Under the pieces are notes generated by a model, which had not been told where the DNA came from, did not search any database, and saw nothing but the letters and a program-made list of their open reading frames with translations. Shown one piece after another: positions 1 to 4,861 of a stretch of DNA of 9,220 bases. Made by a program: the position numbers and the translations under genes. Position 1 is the stretch's first letter. Each line of letters begins with the position of its first letter. The DNA comes from an uncultured Eubacterium sp. (lineage in GTDB: Bacteria > Bacillota > Clostridia > Lachnospirales > Lachnospiraceae): the NCBI GenBank assembly GCA_910579075.1, contig CAJTSV010000131.1, positions 1-9,220 of the forward strand, read 5' to 3'.

Positions 1-1
1 T

Positions 2-400
2 TTGAAGAAAGGTGATGATTTTGACAATCTTCCAGAAACATGGGTAGTGTTCATCACGGAAAATGATGTGATAGGAAAAGGGCTGCCGCTCTATCCGATT
101 GAGAGGTGCTTCTTAGGAACCGGAGAAAGATTTGAGGACGGTTCCCATATACTGTATGTAAACGGCGCTTATCGTGGAGATACACCAATCGGAAAACTCA
201 TGCATGATTTTTCATGTACGAATGCGGCAGATATGTATTATACGACACTGGCAGACAGAGTTCGTTTTTTCAAGGAAAGTAAGGAGGGCATTTTAATCAT
301 GTGCAAAGTCATGGAGGATATGAGAAAAGAATCTTTACAAGAGGGTGTAAAAGAGGGCATAAAAGAAGGGGCAATCAATACAAGTGAAGCTTTCATTTGA
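2..400 (+). CDS. Rpn-family PD-(D/E)XK nuclease / transposase-like protein, C-terminal part (5' end outside window)
   Basis: This is the C-terminal part of a protein of the Rpn (recombination-promoting nuclease) / PDDEXK_2 family, often labelled 'putative transposase'. The family is a set of PD-(D/E)XK DNA nucleases linked to RecA-independent recombination. What is visible is the segment after the nuclease core: LPETWVVFITENDV, then YPIERCFLGTG, HILYVNGAYRGD and IGKLMHDFSCTNAADMYY, all typical of the family. The frame is open at the left edge, so the real start and catalytic residues lie upstream; the TTG at position 2 is only an internal codon. The tail begins the usual EG(V/I)K repeats (about residues 113-124, from roughly 12-bp DNA repeats), then stops abruptly with an atypical NTSEAFI end that runs into unrelated Fn3 sequence. 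The family tail is normally longer, so 3' truncation is likely. The family assignment is confident; whether the gene is functional cannot be seen here. Confidence 0.8.
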   Translation: MKKGDDFDNLPETWVVFITENDVIGKGLPLYPIERCFLGTGERFEDGSHILYVNGAYRGDTPIGKLMHDFSCTNAADMYYTTLADRVRFFKESKEGILIMCKVMEDMRKESLQEGVKEGIKEGAINTSEAFI

Positions 401-710
401 AATCCGTCCGGTAAAGCCCTCTATCCAAAAGATAACGGGCGTATCAGGCGGGATTTTGGTAAAATGGAAAAAAGCCGCACAGGCGGGCGGGTATCAGATT
501 CAGTATTCTGAGAATGCGGACTTTCAGGGAAGCAGCACGCACAGCGTATTTGCGGAAAGTCCTTCCGTGACGCAAAAGACGCTTGGAAAACGAAAAGACG
601 GTACCGGATATTATGTGCGCATCCGTGCATACAGGACAGCCAGGTCAGAAAGCAGGCAAACGAAAATTTATTCTGCATGGAGCACTCCGGTAAGAATTCG
701 TGGAAAATAA
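384..710 (+). pseudogene. Orphan fibronectin type III domain, 3' remnant of a surface protein gene
   Basis: About 100 residues form one fibronectin type III domain of the kind found in tandem at the C-termini of Lachnospiraceae surface proteins. Visible hallmarks are RPVKPSIQKI at the start, the strand ILVKWKKA followed by GGYQIQYS, and near the end YYVRIRAYR and YSAWS. These domains normally serve as spacers or carbohydrate/protein-binding modules outside the cell. Here there is no signal peptide, no catalytic domain and no anchor, and the frame opens only at 363, just after a stop at 360-362. The only start is a GTG at 384 inside the end of the preceding gene, with a purine run (AAGAAGGGG) about 12 bases upstream. 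I read it as the tail of a larger gene whose front was deleted and replaced by the nuclease gene. A tiny translated cytoplasmic Fn3 protein is possible but unlikely. Confidence 0.6.
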
Positions 711-720
711 GTGCAGCAAG

Positions 721-729
721 TGGTAAAAT
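721..729 (+). promoter_or_regulatory. Possible extended -10 promoter element
   Basis: TGGTAAAAT fits an extended -10 (TGnTATAAT, one mismatch in the hexamer). No convincing -35 lies 16-18 bases upstream, which extended -10 promoters can tolerate. If used, it would give the AlbA_2 gene a leader of about 150 bases. The same GTAAAATAGAAAA string recurs at 2100-2112 before the 80-aa gene. The call is weak. Confidence 0.25.
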
Positions 730-882
730 AGAAAAAGCCAGAATAAAGCCTGGACGTGTAGAAGAATCGGGAATAAAAGGATTTCGCGCTGAGACAGATG
801 CCGCTGCGGTTTGCAGCCAGTTTTACTGTGAGACCGGACTGTAACAGATAATCTGGCTAAAATAAATAAAGGAGAACCAGGA

Positions 883-2060
883 ATGACGATTGAAGAAATT
901 GTTTGCGGAGAATCCAGAAATACTGAATTGAAAGAGATGCTGCCAAAGGATTCTGAAAAGTATACGAAGACCATAATCGCCTTTGCAAACTCACAGGGGG
1001 GCCAGCTGATTATCGGTGTGGAAGATGAGACCCGTAAAATTACCGGAGTAGATAAAGATTCTGTTTTTCAAATTATGGATAGTATTGCAAATGCAGTTTC
1101 TGATTCATGTACTTCACAGATTGTCCCGGATATTTCTTTTCAGACGATAGAAGGAAGGACGGTAGTTGCAGTATCTGTGGCACCCGGAGTAAACCGCCCG
1201 TATTACCTGAAATCAAAAGGGAAGGAAAAGGGTACTTATGTCCGTGTAGCTGGAACATCAAGGCTGGCGGATGCAGAAAAAATTAAAGAACTGGAATATG
1301 AAGGGGAGCGTATTTCATGGGATGAGCAGATTTGCATCGGCTGTCCTGTTACAGAAAATAGTATTAAGAAGCTTTGCCGGGACATTAACCGTTACCGCCG
1401 GGAAGTGCAGGAGAGCGCGGAGAGCCGGAAAAAGCAGCCGCAGGTAACAAAAGCACAGCTGCTGAACTGGAATGTGCTGAAAAAATCAGAAGATGGCTGC
1501 CGTGCATCGAATGCATACGCACTTTTGACCGGGAAATATTTTTATTATTCAAAAACGCAGTGTGCTGTTTTTGCTGGAACTGACAGGGGAGAATTTATTG
1601 ACCGCAGGAGTATGCCGGGCCGCTGTATGAGCAGATTGAGGAAGCATATGCTTTTGTGCTTCGCAATATCCGCCGGAGTGCAAAAGTGGAAGGGCTTGTG
1701 CGCAGGGAAAAGCATGAGCTTCCGCCGGCAGCTATTCGTGAGATGATAGTAAATGCACACTGTCATCGGAACTTTCTTGATACATCCTGTGTGCAGGTAG
1801 CGCTGTATGATGACCGTCTGGAAGTTACTTCTCCAGGCGGACTGTGCTACGGCCTGACACTGGAAGAAGCAGTCAGCGGACGTTCCAAACAGAGAAACCG
1901 TGTCATAGCACAGGTTTTTGCACAGATGGGCCTGATTGAGGCGTGGGGAACCGGCCTTCGCAGTATCTGCAAAGCAGCACAGGAGTACCATCTGCCACAG
2001 CCGGAATTTATTGAAATGCCAGGTACATTCCGGGTCAATCTTTACCGCAGGCCGCTATGA
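883..2060 (+). pseudogene. AlbA_2 (Schlafen-like) ATP-binding transcriptional regulator, frameshifted
   Basis: Two reading frames together encode one protein of about 392 residues. The first frame gives an AlbA_2/Schlafen-type domain (residues about 10-130) with TELKEMLPKDSEKY, AFANSQGGQLIIGVED, NRPYYLKSKG and GTYVRVAGTSRLAD. After residue 242 the frame is lost and would run on as junk to 1746. The correct continuation is in another frame: GPLYEQIEEAYAFVLR, then an HATPase_c_4-like region with IREMIVNA, LYDDRLEVTSPGGL and GLIEAWGTGLRSI, ending at 2060. Restoring one G in the GG at 1607-1608 rejoins them as RREYAGPLYEQ. The family is annotated as ATP-binding or regulatory; its exact biochemistry is poorly defined, and some members sit near defence or stress genes. 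GGAG at 871-874, 8 bases before the ATG, supports the start. The second half has only a GTG with no well-placed ribosome binding site, so independent translation is doubtful. VNAHCHRN has His where relatives usually have Val, perhaps further decay. A sequencing error at the G-run is the main alternative. Confidence 0.85.
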
Positions 2061-2149
2061 TAGTTCCCGTTTCGCTCTGGTAATTCCTGCAAAAGTATTG
2101 TAAAATAGAAAAGAAAGAAAACGGAATTCAAAAACGGAGGGTATAAAAT

Positions 2150-2392
2150 ATGGTAAATCCGGCTATGATTTTTAAGATTAAAGGTATGTGGGATGAGTTT
2201 ACGGCAAATCATCCGAAGTTTCCGCGCTTTCTGCAGGCAGCTGCCAGCCAGTCGCTGGAAGAAGGCACGGTGATAGAGATGGTCATCCAGCGCCCGGACG
2301 GCGAGACGCTGGCTTCGAACATCCGGCTTTGTGCTTCGGACCTGGCTTTGCTGGAACAGCTGAAAGAACTGGGGACAGGCAGCATGCAGTAA
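2150..2392 (+). CDS. Small conserved-looking protein of unknown function (80 aa)
   Basis: I cannot assign a function. The 80-residue product begins MVNPAMIFKIKGMWDEF, continues with NHPKFPRFLQAAA, then a stretch that reads like two beta strands (EEGTVIEMVIQRPDGETL) and a helical end (SDLALLEQLKELG). The layout suggests a small soluble alpha-beta protein, with no signal peptide, no membrane segment and no cysteine cluster (one Cys only). The style resembles small hypothetical proteins common in Lachnospiraceae, but this is recollection and not a search. The start is well supported: GGAGGG at 2136-2141 lies 8 bases before the ATG. A possible TAAAAT -10 box lies at 2101-2106 without a clear -35. 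The stop is followed by 79 bases before the next gene and no terminator is visible, so the two may be co-transcribed. Confidence 0.7.
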   Translation: MVNPAMIFKIKGMWDEFTANHPKFPRFLQAAASQSLEEGTVIEMVIQRPDGETLASNIRLCASDLALLEQLKELGTGSMQ

Positions 2393-2471
2393 CAAAAATA
2401 CACAGGATGAGGAAACTGTTCCAAGTATCCGACATACTGTATAGATAGAAAATACAGGCGGTAGGAAAGAT

Positions 2472-2861
2472 ATGGAAAAAACAGCACAATTCAGCGTGGA
2501 ATCAGTAGACAGTCTCGTACAGCGGTTTCAGGCCAATGGACTGGAAACGATAAACCTGGGCCTTTTATGCTTCCGGTTTGCCCCGGCATTAAGAGAGATG
2601 AACCTGATTTCCGTACTGACAAAGATATCCAGAATGATACAGACGAAAAAAGTGGCACAGGTCGAGGACAGCTGCATTACTGGATGGTATTTTAATTTTT
2701 ATGCAGGGTTTATCCAGTACCTTGTCAACCGGAATATAAAGTTTGAATTATATTATTCCAAAAAAGGAAAAAACTGGAAGGAGCGGCTGAATCTCGCGCT
2801 GCTTTGCAGGCAGCTTGGCAGTTACCGCAGGGCATATGAAAAAAAACTGCGCTCTGCATAA
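2472..2861 (+). CDS. Hypothetical protein, 129 aa, basic C-terminus
   Basis: The family is not recognised. The 129-residue product has an N-terminal part with a likely amphipathic helix (VESVDSLVQRFQANGLE), a mixed hydrophobic centre (GWYFNFYAGFIQYLVNRNIKFELYY, residues about 71-95) that is aromatic-rich but too polar to be a clear membrane helix, and a lysine/arginine-rich tail (KKGKNWKERL, RRAYEKKLRS) that could bind nucleic acid or anionic lipid. AGGAAAG at 2463-2469, 2 bases before the ATG, is an acceptable but close ribosome binding site. No other gene occupies this stretch on either strand. It sits between the 80-aa gene and the Asn-rich gene in a region of small unknown proteins. It could be strain-specific or a remnant; expression is not certain. 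Confidence 0.55.
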   Translation: MEKTAQFSVESVDSLVQRFQANGLETINLGLLCFRFAPALREMNLISVLTKISRMIQTKKVAQVEDSCITGWYFNFYAGFIQYLVNRNIKFELYYSKKGKNWKERLNLALLCRQLGSYRRAYEKKLRSA

Positions 2862-2931
2862 TGGCATGCATGAGCCGATAGCAGCCCGGTTTCAGCAGAT
2901 GGCAGCCAGAAGAAAAAACTAAATTTTTCCA

Positions 2932-2960
2932 GTATAGAATCAGCCTTCTGAACCATACTA
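2932..2960 (+). promoter_or_regulatory. Candidate sigma-G-like (forespore) promoter
   Basis: GTATA at 2932-2936, a 17-base spacer and CATACTA at 2954-2960 resemble the Bacillus sigma-G consensus (GMATR, 17-18 bases, CATNMTA). The -10 is an exact fit and the -35 has one mismatch. No sigma-A style -35 fits this region. The expected start of transcription, 6-8 bases after the -10, is near 2967, some 54 bases before the Asn-rich gene. Use by sigma-F or sigma-E cannot be excluded. This is inference from consensus alone. Confidence 0.4.
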
Positions 2961-2966
2961 TCAATA

Positions 2967-2987
2967 CAGTGTCCGGTACGGGCACTG
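2967..2987 (+). other. Stem-loop at the predicted 5' end of the Asn-rich gene mRNA
   Basis: CAGTGTCCG pairs with CGGGCACTG across a GTA loop, giving a 9-bp stem with one T-G wobble. No T-run follows, so it is not a terminator. It begins at the transcription start expected from the upstream sigma-G-like promoter. Hairpins at the extreme 5' end are known to protect some bacterial mRNAs from decay, so a stabilising role is a reasonable guess. Confidence 0.5.
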
Positions 2988-3020
2988 CAACGATAGATTA
3001 TAAATAGGAGGCTATGAAAA

Positions 3021-3230
3021 ATGGCAAAGAACAAGACTTCGAACGCAAGCAATGCAAACAACGCAAACAATGCAAACAATGCAAATAACGCGAACAATGC
3101 AAGCAATGCAAACAGCGCATCCAATGCGTATGGCAGCACAAACAGCTCCAACAGGGCTTCAAATGCAAACAATGCACAGAATTCCAAAAACAAGGCTGAC
3201 AGCAGGTTTACAGACTGCCACACAAAATAA
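3021..3230 (+). CDS. Asn/Ala/Ser-rich low-complexity small protein (69 aa), possibly spore-related
   Basis: The product is about one third Asn and one fifth Ala. From residue 9 to 36 every third residue is Ala (ten in a row), giving an N-N-A / N-S-A triplet repeat encoded by 9-bp DNA repeats (about 3042-3128). The N-terminus is basic (MAKNKTS). The C-terminus changes to a mixed, charged tail (ADSRFTDCHTK) with the only Cys. No hydrophobic segment is present, so it should be soluble, extended or disordered. AGGAGG at 3006-3011, 9 bases before the ATG, is a strong ribosome binding site; an out-of-frame ATG at 3014 is too close to it. Its small size and Asn/Ala richness recall gamma-type small acid-soluble spore proteins, but none of their GTEFASET-type motifs is present. 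With the sigma-G-like promoter this hints at a spore role. That is inference; I know no established family for it. Confidence 0.65.
   Translation: MAKNKTSNASNANNANNANNANNANNASNANSASNAYGSTNSSNRASNANNAQNSKNKADSRFTDCHTK
3042..3128 (+). repeat. Imperfect 9-bp tandem repeat (AATGCAAAC type) inside the Asn-rich gene
   Basis: Units close to AATGCAAAC repeat about nine to ten times with scattered third-position changes (AAC/AAT, GCA/GCG, AGC for AAC). The unit is a multiple of three, so copy-number change would lengthen or shorten the protein without breaking the frame. Synonymous variation between units suggests it is under coding constraint and not freshly expanded. Confidence 0.75.
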
Positions 3231-3281
3231 CACTGGCAAAAACTTCACAACTGAATAGACTATAGTAAATCACGATAGGTA

Positions 3282-3332
3282 AAAACGGCCCTGCACAAAA
3301 GAAACCGTGTTTCTTTTGCACAGGGCTGTTTT
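3282..3332 (+). terminator. Long rho-independent terminator, possible attenuator
   Basis: AAAACGGCCCTG (3282-3293) pairs with CAGGGCTGTTTT (3321-3332), and CAAAAGAAAC (3296-3305) pairs with GTTTCTTTTG (3309-3318) around a CGT loop. The only break is a 2x2 mismatch at 3294-3295/3319-3320. The A-tract before and T-tract after make it a terminator that could work in both directions. It follows the Asn-rich gene by about 50 bases and ends only 18 bases before the rhodanese ATG. That leaves no room for a promoter between them, so the rhodanese gene probably depends on read-through. Confidence 0.85.
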
Positions 3333-3350
3333 CCGGTTTCAGGAGGAGCT

Positions 3351-3665
3351 ATGGATTTTAAGCTGATTACATGCAAGGATGCCCCGGCTTATTTAAACCG
3401 CAGGGATGTTCTGTTTGCAGACTTAAGGCAGCTGGAACAATATATGGAATATCACCTGCCAGGCGCTTATCACTGCCCGTATGAACGGCTGGCGGAATGG
3501 GAAGGGCGGCTTCCCGTGTCAAAGCTGGTCGTATGCTACTGTGAACACGGCAACCTGAGCCTGATGGCGGCAAAACGGCTGTCCAGGCGCGGGTATCATG
3601 TTGCAGCGCTGATTGGGGGCGTGGAATGCTTTAAAATAAAAAATTCCATTGACACCGCAAAATAG
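3351..3665 (+). CDS. Single-domain rhodanese-like sulfurtransferase
   Basis: This 104-residue protein is one rhodanese domain, the usual length for stand-alone members that carry sulfur as a persulfide on Cys. DLR (24-26) and HLPGAYHCP (35-43) match the first conserved rhodanese block. The active-site loop is C64-EHGNL-S70 after VVCY, a sulfurtransferase-length six-residue loop beginning with the catalytic Cys. LMAAKRLSRRGY and LIGGVECF complete the family pattern. The end is slightly short, with the usual last helix replaced by a polar tail (KIKNSIDTAK). There is no signal peptide, so it is cytoplasmic. The physiological sulfur donor and acceptor cannot be read from the sequence. AGGAGGAG at 3341-3348 is a strong ribosome binding site. 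The only promoter-like space is upstream of the terminator hairpin, and the gene's 3' end contains the -35 box of the next transcription unit. Confidence 0.88.
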   Translation: MDFKLITCKDAPAYLNRRDVLFADLRQLEQYMEYHLPGAYHCPYERLAEWEGRLPVSKLVVCYCEHGNLSLMAAKRLSRRGYHVAALIGGVECFKIKNSIDTAK

Positions 3666-3677
3666 ACAAGATAATAT
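3649..3677 (+). promoter_or_regulatory. Sigma-A promoter for the methyltransferase-led operon
   Basis: TTGACA (3649-3654), exactly 17 bases, then TAATAT (3672-3677). The -35 is perfect and lies inside the last codons of the rhodanese gene. The predicted start is about 20 bases before the methyltransferase ATG, giving a very short leader that still holds its GGAGAG ribosome binding site. Confidence 0.75.
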
Positions 3678-3703
3678 AGTATAAAAAAGATAATGGAGAG
3701 ATT

Positions 3704-4861
3704 ATGCGTGCATTTGAACTGACTGCGCCATGCCATTTCGGTCTGGAAGCAGTGCTGAAAAGAGAAATTCATGATTTGGGGTACGAAATTACAAAAGTAG
3801 AAGACGGAAAGGTTACGTTTACGGGCGATGCACAGGCTATCTGCCGCGCGAATATTCATCTGCGCACGGCAGAACGCGTGCTGCTTAAGGTGGGGAGCTT
3901 TCAGGCGCAGACGTATGACGAACTGTTCGAAGGCATACGCGCGCTTCCATGGGAAGTGTATCTGCCGAAAAATGCGAAATTCTGGGTCACGAAGGCTTCT
4001 TCGATTAAGAGTAAATTATTCAGCCCTTCGGATATCCAGCGCATTGTCAAAAAAGCGATTGTAGAAAAAATGAAAGAATATTACGACATCGAGTGGTTTC
4101 AGGAAAACGGGGCCAGCTATCCGGTGCGTGTATTTTTAATGAAAGACGAAGTGCTTGTCACGATTGATACGAGCGGGGAATCCCTGCACAAGCGCGGCTA
4201 CCGCACAATGGGCGGGATGGCGCCGATTTCGGAAACGCTGGCAGCCTCGTTAATCCAGCTGACGCCCTGGCATGCAGACCGGATTCTGGTTGACCCGTTC
4301 TGCGGCAGCGGCACGTTTGCCATCGAAGCTGCCATGATGGCGGCGCATATCGCGCCTGGCGTGAACCGGAACTTTACGGCACAGGCCTGGACAAACCTGA
4401 CCGGGGAAAAGCTGTGGCAGGAAGCATTTGAGCAGGCACGCAGCCTGGCAGACCTGTCCGTGGAAACGGATATCCAGGCTTATGATATAGACGGCGCCGT
4501 TATCCGCGTGGCAAGGGAAAATGCAAAGCGGGCCGGGGTCGGCGGGATGATTCATTTCCAGCAGAGAGGCATTGCAGACCTGCGCCATCCGAAAAAGTAC
4601 GGCTTTTTGATTATGAATCCGCCGTATGGGGAACGCATGGAAGATAAAGAGGACCTGCCAAGGCTGTATGAGCAGATTGGCGAGGCTTACCAGAGGCTGG
4701 ATGCGTGGTCTTTGTACATAATATCCGGCTTCGAAGATACAGAACGCTATATCGGACGCAGGGCCGATAAGAAACGCAAGATTTATAACGGAATGCTCAA
4801 GACCGATTTTTATCAGTTTATGGGCCCGAAACCGCCAAAGAGGAAGAAAGCAGATGCATGA
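3704..4861 (+). CDS. ypsC: THUMP-domain class I SAM-dependent rRNA methyltransferase (YpsC/RlmL-like)
   Basis: Residues 1-160 hold the N-terminal ferredoxin-like region and THUMP RNA-binding domain (ELTAPCHFGLEAVLKREI; RVLLKVGSF; SYPVRVFLMKDEVLVTIDTSG). LHKRGYR (161-167) leads into the methyltransferase domain, where motif I is VDPFCGSGTFAIEA (196-209), the SAM-binding loop, AYDID (259-263) is the acidic motif II, and NPPY (305-308) is the catalytic motif of N-methyltransferases acting on exocyclic amines. The E. coli relative RlmL makes m2G2445 in 23S rRNA. The 385-residue length matches the single-domain Gram-positive YpsC form, which lacks the RlmK half. The C-terminus is Lys-rich (KPPKRKKADA), suited to RNA. 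GGAGAG at 3695-3700 supports the start. The gene has its own promoter and overlaps the protease start by 8 bases, so translation is probably coupled. The target base is inferred from the family. Confidence 0.93.
   Translation: MRAFELTAPCHFGLEAVLKREIHDLGYEITKVEDGKVTFTGDAQAICRANIHLRTAERVLLKVGSFQAQTYDELFEGIRALPWEVYLPKNAKFWVTKASSIKSKLFSPSDIQRIVKKAIVEKMKEYYDIEWFQENGASYPVRVFLMKDEVLVTIDTSGESLHKRGYRTMGGMAPISETLAASLIQLTPWHADRILVDPFCGSGTFAIEAAMMAAHIAPGVNRNFTAQAWTNLTGEKLWQEAFEQARSLADLSVETDIQAYDIDGAVIRVARENAKRAGVGGMIHFQQRGIADLRHPKKYGFLIMNPPYGERMEDKEDLPRLYEQIGEAYQRLDAWSLYIISGFEDTERYIGRRADKKRKIYNGMLKTDFYQFMGPKPPKRKKADA

Noticed and set aside
1656..2060. Second half of the AlbA_2 gene as an independent gene
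   Set aside because: It would start at a GTG with no well-placed ribosome binding site, and its sequence continues the upstream protein after a one-base correction.
2433..2445. CATACTG/TATAGA boxes before the 129-aa gene as a promoter
   Set aside because: No matching -35 at suitable spacing for sigma-A, sigma-G or sigma-E.
3014..3085. Alternative ATG at 3014 in another frame, giving a short Lys/Gln/Cys peptide
   Set aside because: It sits only 2 bases after AGGAGG, too close, while the ATG at 3021 is at the ideal distance.
3042..3128. Possible CRISPR or iteron array
   Set aside because: The units are 9 bp, contiguous without spacers and in frame inside a coding gene.
2822..3223. Minus-strand ORF encoding Leu/Phe/Ala repeats that look like membrane helices
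   Set aside because: The ALFALFALF pattern is the antisense reading of the Asn-rich 9-bp repeat. The + strand has the strong ribosome binding site and promoter-like boxes.
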